Source: Eisenbergiella porci
GTDB lineage: Bacteria; Bacillota; Clostridia; Lachnospirales; Lachnospiraceae
Direction of reading: 5' to 3'
Assembly: GCF_009696275.1 (NCBI RefSeq)
Contig: NZ_VUMI01000046.1
Coordinates: forward strand, 1 to 46,510
DNA: 46,510 nt
In this document: positions 26,376 to 34,813 of the stretch, piece after piece
How positions within the stretch are numbered: the stretch's first letter is position 1
Layout of the letters: each line of letters begins with the position of its first letter
Notes under the pieces: generated by a model
The model's database searches: none
The model's input: the letters and a program-made list of their open reading frames with translations, nothing else
What the model was told of the DNA's origin: nothing
Translations under genes and position numbers: made by a program

Positions 26376-26403
26376 GTAACGGTTCAGATACCTGAACCGT
26401 TAC
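26376..26403 (-). terminator. Terminator of the GH35 gene
   Basis: GTAACGGTTCAG and CTGAACCGTTAC are perfect 12-base arms with an ATAC loop, followed on the minus strand by ATTTTA. It lies 25 bases after the GH35 stop and separates it from lacI. Confidence 0.7.
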
Positions 26404-26428
26404 GGGTATGCCGTCAGGAAAACGCTTA

Positions 26429-28180
26429 TCAGCCCACGTCCGGCTCTGCCTTCAGGCTGATTTCCGGCGCGGTCTTTCCGTCCGTTTCAAACATGATAAT
26501 TTCATTGGTCCCTTTCTTAAGAAGCGGCGCGGGAATATACAAACGCTTCTGCGGCCCGATTTCCCAGAACCTGCCCAGATTAAAGCCGTTTAAGAAAGCA
26601 CAGCCTTTTCCCCAGCCCGCAAAATCCAGGAAGGTATCCCCGGCCTCCTCCACTTCAAAGGTAAACCGGTAAAAGCCGGGCCGTCCCTCCTCATATCCCT
26701 TTGTAAAATCCAGCTTTTCCAGATTATCAAGCGGCAGCGTATACATTTCCCAGTTATAATGCATATGACCGTTGAGCTGCACACATCCCTCGATTCCCTT
26801 CCTCTGGTATTCCATACGGGGACCGAAATTCACACGGCCCATATTTTCCACAAGGATATCCATGGTCGCACCTGCCTCAAAGTCCGCATTGACCTGCACC
26901 TCTTCCAAAAGCTGCCTGTCATAAAGGGCTGCCACAGGTTTTTGCTCCACGAAAATGTTAGCTCTGTCATTGGCGCCCCAAAGGCGGATTTTTTCCAGAT
27001 TCTGTTCCCGTTCCAGAGCCGTGCGGTACAGAATATAGCCGTAGCTCTGATCCAGCTTCTCCATGGGAATCGGGAACGTATTTTTCACAGGAACCGAAAT
27101 GTCCTTAAGCGCCTCAAACAGTCCCACCTTCTCCTGCACCTTCAGTGTGCCGTAAGTCTTTTTCCTGATTTTCGATGAAAAATGAACCTGGGGAAGCTGC
27201 GTATATTTTCCGATGACCTGACGGTATTTTTCATATTTTTCCGTAAAATCCCCGGCCTCCGTCAGCACGGCGTCATAATCATAGCTGGTGACGTCCGGCG
27301 TCAGCTCGTCATAATAGTTGGATCCGTTCATGAATCCGAAGTTGGTTCCGCCTTCAAACATGTATATATTCACATGGCCCAGCTCCAGCATTTTATCCAG
27401 ATCCCTGGTGCTCTCTTCCAGGTTTCCCCGCATATGGCCGCCGTTGCCCCAGTGATCGAACCAGCCGACCCAGAACTCCGTACACATCAAGGGACCGCCG
27501 TTTGTGTATTTCTTAAGCACCTCAAAACGTTCCTCCGTTTTTGAGCCGAAATTCCCGGTGGGCAGCACGCCTTCCAGCCTGCCGCAGGAAAGGGATTCAT
27601 CCATGGGGCCGTCGGAGGTGACAAGGGGAACCACCGTACCGTTATCCAGCATCAGCTGCTTCATGGCTTCCATGTAATTGGTGTCATCCCCATAATAGCC
27701 GTATTCATTTTCCACCTGCATCATGATAACAGGGCCGCCGTAATTGATCTGTAAGGGCGTAATTATGGGAAACAGCACCTTATAATATTCCCTGACCTCC
27801 TTCATAAAAGGTTCATAGCAGCCCCGCAGGCGCATGCCGTCCTCCTTCAAAAGCCAGGCTGGAAGCCCGCCGAATTCCCATTCTGCACAGATATAGGGAG
27901 AGGGCCTGACAATGACATAAAGTCCTAGCTCCTGGGCGGTGAGGATAAACTTTTTGATATCCAGTATGCCGTCGAACACAAACTGCCCCTTCTTGGGTTC
28001 ATGCACGTTCCAGGGCACATAGGTTTCCACCGTATTGGCTCCCATGGCCTTCAGCTTTTCCAGTCTGTCGCGCCAGTACTCGGGAACAATTCTGAAATAG
28101 TGAATCGCCCCGGATATGATTTTAAAAGGTTTGCCATTCAGGTAGAAATCATCTTTAATTTCAAAAATTCCTTCTTTCAT
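26429..28180 (-). CDS. Beta-galactosidase, glycoside hydrolase family 35
   Basis: A 583-residue cytoplasmic GH35 enzyme. The barrel opens with LNGKPFKIISGAIHYFR and NTVETYVPWNVHEP. The acid/base is Glu159 in QVENEYG and the nucleophile Glu235 in MCTEFWVGWFDHWG, followed by GGTNFGFMNG. C-terminal jelly-roll domains end with NGFNLGRFWEIGPQ. It removes terminal beta-galactose from oligosaccharides. The ATG follows AAGGAGAAG. It lies downstream of the ABC genes and the GH51/GH43 remnant on the same strand, so it may be the surviving enzyme of that uptake operon. Confidence 0.94.
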   Translation of the reverse strand: MKEGIFEIKDDFYLNGKPFKIISGAIHYFRIVPEYWRDRLEKLKAMGANTVETYVPWNVHEPKKGQFVFDGILDIKKFILTAQELGLYVIVRPSPYICAEWEFGGLPAWLLKEDGMRLRGCYEPFMKEVREYYKVLFPIITPLQINYGGPVIMMQVENEYGYYGDDTNYMEAMKQLMLDNGTVVPLVTSDGPMDESLSCGRLEGVLPTGNFGSKTEERFEVLKKYTNGGPLMCTEFWVGWFDHWGNGGHMRGNLEESTRDLDKMLELGHVNIYMFEGGTNFGFMNGSNYYDELTPDVTSYDYDAVLTEAGDFTEKYEKYRQVIGKYTQLPQVHFSSKIRKKTYGTLKVQEKVGLFEALKDISVPVKNTFPIPMEKLDQSYGYILYRTALEREQNLEKIRLWGANDRANIFVEQKPVAALYDRQLLEEVQVNADFEAGATMDILVENMGRVNFGPRMEYQRKGIEGCVQLNGHMHYNWEMYTLPLDNLEKLDFTKGYEEGRPGFYRFTFEVEEAGDTFLDFAGWGKGCAFLNGFNLGRFWEIGPQKRLYIPAPLLKKGTNEIIMFETDGKTAPEISLKAEPDVG

Positions 28181-28220
28181 CTCACTTCTCCTTTTCCCTC
28201 TGAATCGATGTGCATTCCTG

Positions 28221-28704
28221 CTATAAGGAAGGTATTATTTTTTTCATAAGGCCGTTCTCATCGAATTCCACGCTGTCAAGGCAGGTTTCCCTGTGATAAC
28301 CCTTTCCCTCCGGATATTCTGCCAAAGGCAGGGCAAAACGGTGATAGGCGATTATCCAGGCATCCTGTGCCGGCGTTTTCATGATGCAGTGATGTCCGGT
28401 TCCCAGGATTCCCTCCTCCGGCCGTTTAATATCTATGACAAGATAATTGGGGATTCCCGGCGGAAACAGGGTTGAAGGTCTCTATATAAAACGCTGCCTT
28501 CCCGTTATTTTCCACGCATTCCCAGGCCGTCATGGCATGGTAATCCGGATTATCAATTTTCTCAAATTCAAAGGAGCGGTTCTGTATTAGCTCCGCATAT
28601 AAGCCGCCGTCGGCAGCATGGTTCAGATCCTCAAAAAAAATGCCGAACAGATCATTCATTTCATTCTGTTTTCCGTTTGTGTCAATAAGCAGTCTGTTTT
28701 CCAT
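28221..28704 (-). pseudogene. GH51/GH43 chimeric remnant
   Basis: The first part (28704 to about 28455) reads as the N-terminus of a GH51 alpha-L-arabinofuranosidase (NEMNDLFGIFFEDLNHAADGG, AELIQNRSFEFE). It then shifts frame at a run of four C bases (28454-28457 region), and the shifted frame continues as YLVIDI followed by LGTGHHCIMKTP, DAWIIAYHRF and GYHRETCLDSVEFDENG, which is the C-terminal part of a GH43 enzyme, ending at 28221. The middle and end of GH51 and the start of GH43 are missing. I infer a deletion that fused two neighbouring glycosidase genes, then a one-base shift. The ATG at 28704 still has an AGGAAA site. Confidence 0.75.
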
Positions 28705-28747
28705 TTTAATTTTCCTGTCTGTGGTGGTCATGGATCTATTATGTAAA

Positions 28748-28781
28748 TTGCCGGCTGCATACCGGAGTATGCAGCCGGCAA
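28748..28781 (-). terminator. Long hairpin after the solute-binding protein gene
   Basis: Perfect arms of TTGCCGGCTGCATA plus C (28748-28762) and its complement (28767-28781) enclose a CGGA tetraloop. It lies 26 bases after the gene. The T tract on the minus strand is weak, so it may mostly protect the mRNA 3-prime end. Confidence 0.65.
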
Positions 28782-28806
28782 AAGGCTTCATGCTATATTC
28801 AGAAAT

Positions 28807-30477
28807 TTATTTATACAATGCATCAAACTGTGCCTGCAGTTCAGCAGTTACATCTTCAATGCCGGCCTGCTTCAGAGCCGTCTGCATCTCAGCTACAATA
28901 TCTTCTGCTGTTCCGGAGTATTTACCAAAAGCAATCTGCTTCATATAGTTTACATAGGTTTCGTTTACGTTGTTAATCTTTGACTGAATATCATCTACTT
29001 CAGGAACAAACTGTCCATAAGGATAGTCAATCTTAATCTTGTCATACTCTGCATATAGAGCATCAATCTTATCCCAGTCTCTTGTGGCATCTCTGATTTC
29101 CAGGTCGTCGTTACGTCCCCACCAGAAGTTGGTTGTTTGGTTGATATTATCTGTATCTGCATTATATCCTTCAGGTTCTACGCGAAGTCCTTCGTCATTA
29201 ACATCCCATGACACACCCTGGATACCGTAGCAAAGAAGCTGATAGCATTCAGGATCATTTCTCAGAAGGTCATATACCATAAGTGCTCTTTCAGGATTTG
29301 CACTTCCAGCTGAAACCGCCATAGCACCGTGTGTAATTGACAGAGCAGTAACATTTCCTGTCTCCTGTCCGAAATAGAAGAATCCGGATTCAGCATCAGG
29401 ATCGTCCTGATAAATCTTGTTCTGGCTGGTAGGGCTCACCAGGTCTGTCCAGGTCTGAGTATGATGCTGATCTGCAGCAACCTTGCCTACACGATAGTCA
29501 TCACGGTTTGTAGTGGATCCAACATTGAGTACGTCAGTTCTCCATACGCCAATTTCATCCCATTCTTTCATGGTTTTCGCAAATTCTACCATCATTTCCG
29601 TATCGGAATACGCAGGTGTAGTAACGGTGTAAAGATTGTCTCTTGTACCGCCCCACAGAGCTCCGGAACAGATACCGTCAATAGCTACAAAGTTTGTATG
29701 AGAACTAATCCAGCCGCCTGCCAGCTGTGTATGGTGTGTTCCATCGGAATCCCAGGGGATAATGTCAGGATAAGTTTCCTTTACATAGCGGAAGTATTCT
29801 GTCATATCTTCCCAACTGTCAACTCTGTCCAATCCGGCTTCTTTTGCCCAGTCAAGACGATATATGAAACCATGGTTGGTCCACTGTGCATAATTGTCTT
29901 CAGGCATCAGATATATTTCACCGTTGTATTTGCACATATCCCAATGTTCAGGGCTTACGCTTGCCCAGGTCTGGGGCGCATAAGTCTTCAGCATATCTTC
30001 GGACAGTTCCAGGAATGCACCGTTCTTGGAATTCGGCCATGCATCCAGCCAATCGGAAGCGGTACCAACCAGATCTACCGTACCATCCATCTGAGCCAAG
30101 GTAAGGTTATAGTTTGTAAGATAATCGGTCCAGGGAATGAAGTAAATTTCGAGTTCTGCATTTACCTTTTCAGTAAGGATCTTGTTTAACTCTGTCATCA
30201 TCTCTTCATACTTTGCTTCTGTTCCGGAAGGTCTATCACCAGTCGTCATATAAGTGATTTTTACATGTTCTGATGTGTCAACATTTGCCCAAGGGTCAGA
30301 TGAATCAGCAGTTGCCGCATCTGTTGCGTCGTCTGCAGCTGCGCTGTTGTCAGCTTCCGCAGAATCTGTAGACGCAGTTTCTTTGTCCGTAGCAGTCTCA
30401 GAGCTACTGCTTCCGCATGCTGCCAGGCTTGCTACCATAGTAGCTGCTAAAAAAATTGCGAGTAATTTCTTTTTCAT
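28807..30477 (-). CDS. Sugar ABC transporter solute-binding lipoprotein
   Basis: A 556-residue extracellular binding protein. A lipoprotein signal peptide ends at Cys21 (ASLAAC), followed by a Ser/Ala/Asp-rich linker to about residue 60 and a large family 1 type binding domain with many Trp and Tyr residues. It has the size and style of LplA/YtcQ-type proteins that bind oligosaccharides of pectin or rhamnogalacturonan origin. The ATG at 30477 follows GGAGG with a six-base spacer. It is the third gene after two permeases. As usual in this class no ATPase is encoded nearby; a shared MsmX-like ATPase elsewhere is expected. Confidence 0.92.
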   Translation of the reverse strand: MKKKLLAIFLAATMVASLAACGSSSSETATDKETASTDSAEADNSAAADDATDAATADSSDPWANVDTSEHVKITYMTTGDRPSGTEAKYEEMMTELNKILTEKVNAELEIYFIPWTDYLTNYNLTLAQMDGTVDLVGTASDWLDAWPNSKNGAFLELSEDMLKTYAPQTWASVSPEHWDMCKYNGEIYLMPEDNYAQWTNHGFIYRLDWAKEAGLDRVDSWEDMTEYFRYVKETYPDIIPWDSDGTHHTQLAGGWISSHTNFVAIDGICSGALWGGTRDNLYTVTTPAYSDTEMMVEFAKTMKEWDEIGVWRTDVLNVGSTTNRDDYRVGKVAADQHHTQTWTDLVSPTSQNKIYQDDPDAESGFFYFGQETGNVTALSITHGAMAVSAGSANPERALMVYDLLRNDPECYQLLCYGIQGVSWDVNDEGLRVEPEGYNADTDNINQTTNFWWGRNDDLEIRDATRDWDKIDALYAEYDKIKIDYPYGQFVPEVDDIQSKINNVNETYVNYMKQIAFGKYSGTAEDIVAEMQTALKQAGIEDVTAELQAQFDALYK

Positions 30478-30585
30478 ACTCAACCTCCATTTCGTTATTT
30501 GTTCCCTATGTTATCTCTGCTTGTGCAGAGTAAGAACCTTAATTCTCTAAGTTAATATGGTCCATAAATCAATTGCTGTCTGCCA

Positions 30586-31512
30586 TCATCCTTTTACTGC
30601 TCCGACTGTTATACCGCTGATAAAGTATTTTTGGACAAACGGATAAAGGAGAATAATAGGTCCTGTCGCCAATACTGCATTTGCCATCTTAACGCCTTCC
30701 TGAGGTATATCAACCACATTGACAAATTGTCCTGCGACAGAATTCTTTAAAGCATCAATCTTATTTACAACTTCATATAAAGTATACTGCAGAGGCTTAA
30801 TTGCCACTTTCGTACTAAGGAACAGGGATGACTGATACCATTCATTCCAATAGCTCAAAGCAAGAAACAGTCCTATAGTTGCCAGTGCAGGCTTAAGCAT
30901 AGGGAGGATTAATGATGTAAATATTCTCATGTCTCCGGCGCCGTCAATCTTGCCGGATTCTGTAATTTCATGAGGTATTGCTTTCACAAAGTTCTTCATA
31001 AGGATAATCAGCCAGGGTGACATTAAAAGCGGAAGCAATACTGCCAGATAGCTGTCCTTCAAATGGTAGGTCTGTGTCATCAACAGATAGTAAGGAGCCA
31101 GGCCTGCTGAGAAAAGGCTGGTAAAATAAATATAGAAGGAAATTGCATTACGGAAAGGAAAATCCTTTCTCTGAAGTGCATAACCTGTCATTGAAATAAT
31201 GGACAGTCCCAAAAACGTTCCTACTCCTGTCATTACTATGGTTAATATGTAAGATTTCCATATATTTCCGTTCTTTGTTACCATCTGATACGCTTCCAGT
31301 GAAAACTCCTTGGGGATAAGCTGAACACCCTGCGCATGAATAATTGCCTCACTGGTAAAAGATGTCCCAATAATAAGAAGGAACGGAACAACACAGGCAA
31401 GTGCATAAATCGTAATTATCACATAGCCAAAACTTCTGATTATTATATCTGATGTTCCGAGCTTGACTTTAGCGCCGGACATCTCTAAATCCATATCTTT
31501 TTTCTTCGCCAT
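30586..31512 (-). CDS. Carbohydrate ABC transporter permease (LplC/YtcP type)
   Basis: A 308-residue inner-membrane permease with six predicted helices. The cytoplasmic EAA-type loop reads ITESGKIDGAGDMRIFTSLILP, and the start YVIITIYALACVVPFLLIIGTSFTS and end FISGITVGAVKG are typical of the CUT1 MalG-like subfamily. It pairs with the permease encoded 19 bases upstream to form the channel, loaded by the lipoprotein encoded after it. The ATG follows ATGGAGGTCAATC. Confidence 0.93.
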   Translation of the reverse strand: MAKKKDMDLEMSGAKVKLGTSDIIIRSFGYVIITIYALACVVPFLLIIGTSFTSEAIIHAQGVQLIPKEFSLEAYQMVTKNGNIWKSYILTIVMTGVGTFLGLSIISMTGYALQRKDFPFRNAISFYIYFTSLFSAGLAPYYLLMTQTYHLKDSYLAVLLPLLMSPWLIILMKNFVKAIPHEITESGKIDGAGDMRIFTSLILPMLKPALATIGLFLALSYWNEWYQSSLFLSTKVAIKPLQYTLYEVVNKIDALKNSVAGQFVNVVDIPQEGVKMANAVLATGPIILLYPFVQKYFISGITVGAVKG

Positions 31513-31531
31513 GATTGACCTCCATTTCTAT

Positions 31532-32494
31532 TTAGAACAGGGAATAATCCGGTTCAATTTTCTTTACAATATAATTGACTGCCATTACAATCACAAAACC
31601 AATTACTGACTGATACAGGCCTACTGCAGAAGCTGTAGAGAAGTTAAAGTCCGTCATAGTTGCTCGATATACAAATGTTTCAATAATATCTGTTGTCGGA
31701 TACAAAATGGAGTTTGAACCAATAATGTTATAGAACAAACCAAAGTTTCCTTTTACTATACCGCCAAGGGCAAACAAAATCAGAATAACAATTGTCGGTT
31801 TCAGCGAAGGGAGAATTATATAGCGTATTTTCTGAAATCCGTTGGCACCGTCTACCCTTGCCGCTTCGATTGTTTCCGCATCAATACCCATTATTGCGGC
31901 GAAATAAACAACCGAGTTATATCCTGTCTGCTGCCAGAGATAGATGATTACCATAAGCACCGGCCAAACCTTAGGATCCGCATAAGGCTGCCATTTTTCC
32001 ATACTCATCGCAGTCAGAATGCTGTTTATAAATCCTGTATCAAAATTCAGTAAGCTGTATACCAGCAGGCCTACCAGAACCTGTGAAATGAAATAAGGCA
32101 GGAACATTAATGTTTGCGAAACTTTCTTGAACCATTTACTTCTCATTTCATTCAACAGAATTGCGATGAATACTGCCAGCAGATTCCCCAGTAATATAAA
32201 CGCCAGGTTATAAAGAATCGTATTTCTGGTAAGAGACAGCAGTTTTCCTGATTCAGCTAAAAATTCAAAATTCTGCAAACCAACAAATTTACTTCCGAAA
32301 ATACCGTTCCGGTAATTATACTTTACAAATGCTACCCAGATACCCGGCAATGGCATATAGCTGAATGCAAAAAAGAACAAAATCGCCGGCAGGCACATTA
32401 AAAGTAATACGCGATATCGGATTACATTCTGTATAAACGACCTTTCTTTTCTCTTTGGTACGGCGGCAGCCGCATTTGATTTCTTCTTACTCAA
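31532..32494 (-). CDS. Carbohydrate ABC transporter permease (LplB/YteP type)
   Basis: A 320-residue permease with six predicted helices and the EAA-type loop IEAARVDGANGFQKIRYIILP. YMPLPGIWVAFVKYNYRNGIFGSKFVGLQNF near the N-terminus is typical of the LplB/YteP group. Translation starts at TTG 32494, seven bases after GGAGGG. It is the first gene of the operon and lies about 66 bases downstream of a perfect consensus promoter that carries a likely LacI operator. The sequence is richer in A+T than the flanking glycosidase genes. Confidence 0.93.
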   Translation of the reverse strand: MSKKKSNAAAAVPKRKERSFIQNVIRYRVLLLMCLPAILFFFAFSYMPLPGIWVAFVKYNYRNGIFGSKFVGLQNFEFLAESGKLLSLTRNTILYNLAFILLGNLLAVFIAILLNEMRSKWFKKVSQTLMFLPYFISQVLVGLLVYSLLNFDTGFINSILTAMSMEKWQPYADPKVWPVLMVIIYLWQQTGYNSVVYFAAIMGIDAETIEAARVDGANGFQKIRYIILPSLKPTIVILILFALGGIVKGNFGLFYNIIGSNSILYPTTDIIETFVYRATMTDFNFSTASAVGLYQSVIGFVIVMAVNYIVKKIEPDYSLF

Positions 32495-32546
32495 CCTTTT
32501 TCCCTCCTACTACTTATAAATTACAGTTTTTTATTAACCGTTTCTC

Positions 32547-32596
32547 TGAAACCCATTTCATATTTTAATTATATGTATTATTTTCTAGTATGTCAA
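32547..32596 (-). promoter_or_regulatory. Perfect consensus promoter and LacI-type operator of the ABC operon
   Basis: On the minus strand TTGACA (32596-32591), a 17-base spacer and TATAAT (32573-32568) match the sigma-A consensus exactly. The 14-base palindrome TGAAATGGGTTTCA (32560-32547) begins near the expected +1, the same layout as the lacI promoter. A perfect promoter would need such a repressor for control. Confidence 0.75.
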
Positions 32597-32782
32597 CAGT
32601 TTGTATATAAAAAATTTTCTTTAATTATTTTTTTATGCATTTAGCATAATTTTACTGTTATTTATAGTGGAAAAGGAAAGGCTTTTATATCTATTTTTTC
32701 CATAAGCAATTGAATTTACATTTTTTTGCTCTTTAAAAATCAAGGAAATTAAGAAACCGATTTCATTATTGAATTTATTTAT

Positions 32783-32847
32783 CCTGAATTATTCACGGCA
32801 CTGTGCTCTAACTATAGAAAAGGGGCACAGAGCAAAAAATAATCAGG
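32783..32847. other. Structured element in the gap upstream of the ABC operon
   Basis: CCTGA and TTATT (32783-32793) pair with AATAA and TCAGG (32838-32847), enclosing CTGTGC (32801-32806) with GCACAG (32825-32830). Function unknown; it could be an operator or part of a small RNA. The rest of the 486-base gap is very A/T-rich and shows only the promoter at 32568-32596 and the terminator at 32882. Confidence 0.35.
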
Positions 32848-32881
32848 AAGAGTGGTACCCTATTTTTAATACTTGAATATT

Positions 32882-32943
32882 AAAATACCCGCGGCTGACT
32901 GGCAATGATGTAAACTCATCACCCTGACAACTACGGGTATTTT
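32882..32943. terminator. Bidirectional terminator after the ATPase remnant
   Basis: AAAATACCCG (32882-32891) pairs with CGGGTATTTT (32934-32943). The 42-base interior contains TGATG/CATCA. T runs follow on both strands. Confidence 0.65.
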
Positions 32944-32980
32944 TATTTTCAGGTTCAGACTTCTCTGTCTTATATTTCTT

Positions 32981-34319
32981 TCACCCACGAGGCCGCTTGA
33001 TACCGCCACGGCGCTTTAAACCAAATCCATGAAGATAAATTTCCGGAGCATTCATACGTCCAGCTATTGTTTCAATGAAAATCCCCAGTTTCTCAAGAGC
33101 TTCCAGCAATTCCTCCGGTGTTGTCCCGGGCAATGTTTCCCTCTCTCCTTCAGGCCAGTTATCAAGGGTAAGAAACTTCAAAAATTCTGATCGTTCCATA
33201 AGAATCGACTGTCCCTCCAGTTTTTTAGACAACACCTCGAGCCAGTCATATTCATCTTCAATCAGCTCATTTACTCTGTCATTTGAGACCTTGGTAAGAG
33301 CCCCCTGCAGTCTGGGGGGATACAGCAGTCTGTCATCTTCCAAAGACTCAACTTCACTTCTATGAGCCACTTGATCTTCTGCCGCAAACACAAAAGATTT
33401 CAGGAAAGGCCTGGGAACAACTTCTCCATTCGCATCCTGTATGTGATTCGGTACCCAACTGAAACTGGATCCTTTCTTTGGATTTTTTCCCATATACTTC
33501 CCTATTAATTTCTCTATAAACTGCTTCAGCGCTTCTTCTGAATCATTTGGAAAATATCCCAACTCACCTTGCCTTCTGTCAGCCAATAAGCCCGGTATAC
33601 TCTGAAGATATTCCACAGCCACTGGATTCCCGCTATTTGCCAGACGTTTTACCAGTAAACGGTAAAGTGATAAAGAATCCCATTGAAGTTCCAGATGGTA
33701 AGCACGCATTTTGGAAGAATCTACAAAGTGGAGTACCTTGGAATTATACAAATCGCTCCGCAAAAAAATTTTAGCTTTCAGGTTTACCCATCTGTTATTA
33801 TGGGCAAACCAGAAATTCAATAAATTACGTATATATAAAAATAAATCTTTATATACAGAACATACCCGATCTAATTCATCATATGTTATAAAAACCGTTT
33901 TTTTATTTTTATTGAAATAGCTGTCACAATGATCCACCCCAAATACTGGTAAACTGCTCTTCTTTACGGACTTTTGCATATCTGTCAAAAACCGTTCTCA
34001 CAGGAAATCTTTGACTTTCTTTTCCTGAAGCCTGATATCCAACTAAAAACATAGGCTGTTTTAATTTTGTATGACGTTTTCTATCTGCTTCACTCAGTAA
34101 ATGATTTAGCCCGCCTTCTGAAGTAAGCACCTTGAATAATTCTGATTTACCTGCACCTCTTCCTCCAGTCACCAAAAACACTTTTTCATCTGCCAGTTTA
34201 CTATAGCTGCGCAATGGAAGAAAATAAGGGATCAAATTGTTTTCATCTTCTGCAGAGGCATTTGCCGGCGCTATTTCGGAAAGTGATTCTAATACTGATA
34301 TTTTTTCTTCTAATGTCAT
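32981..34319 (-). pseudogene. Frameshifted P-loop ATPase (STAND/Sll1717-like)
   Basis: Two frames encode the halves of one ATPase. The N-terminal piece (34319 to 33924, 131 residues) has Walker A GGRGAGKS at 52-59 and ends at FTSIWGGSL. The C-terminal piece (open from about 33988 to 32981) begins with a Walker B strand, VFITYDELDR, followed by KIFLRSDLYNS, FVDSSKMRAYHLELQWDS and a helical C-terminus. The frame change lies near 33930-33970, and the join lacks the length expected between Walker A and Walker B, so a deletion accompanies the shift. The IFLRSDL style recalls Sll1717-type P-loop ATPases seen in mobile and defence loci, which is a tentative match. It overlaps the upstream gene by ATGA. 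Confidence 0.65.
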
Positions 34320-34771
34320 GTCAAATCCCCCTCGTCAAACCATGCTTCTATCCTTACAGTTACTGTCTGGTAGGCTTCTGTCGTTAACTGCCTGGCAAAA
34401 GCTTTTACCCTTTCATCTTCTTCAGTTCTTCCGGTTGAATACAAAACAATTTCCTGCCGCAAAGAAGGATCATAAGGTAAAAAAACCGGCGCATGAGGAA
34501 CATCCGCTGCTTCTATTCCCCGAAGAGCCTCACCCTCTGCATAATAATTCTCTATAAAAACGGAATATGCCTTTTGGACAAAACGTTCCCTTGCCTGAAT
34601 AAATGAAGTTGATGTAGCGCTGTCACACATACAATCCACAATCACAATGGGCATATTATCTGCATGGCTTTCAGAAATTGTCCGAATCACCTGTGTCATA
34701 CCATCCCATGATTGTCTGGAATGATTACCAAAAAGAATGCAACATGAGGCATACTTTAAGCTCATATTCAA
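34316..34771 (-). pseudogene. Truncated ParA/MinD-like ATPase partner
   Basis: A 151-residue piece that reads as the C-terminal half of a SIMIBI-class protein. Landmarks are MPIVIVDCMCDSATSTSFIQ (strand with acidic residues), FVQKAYSVFIENYY and HAPVFLPYDPSLRQEIVLYS. No Walker A or KGG motif is present and an in-frame stop lies 15 bases before the TTG at 34771, so the N-terminus is lost. Any product would start at TTG 34771 or ATG 34765. Its stop codon overlaps the start of the ATPase gene (ATGA), which indicates that the two were a translationally coupled pair. Confidence 0.5.
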
Positions 34772-34813
34772 TGCTTTTCTAGCTTAAAAACAGCTCCCAA
34801 AAGCTGCCTTCCC

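Noticed and set aside
33924-33988. Programmed frameshift joining the two ATPase halves
   Set aside because: No slippery heptamer with a following pseudoknot was evident at the overlap, and the join also lacks sequence expected between Walker A and Walker B, so decay is simpler.
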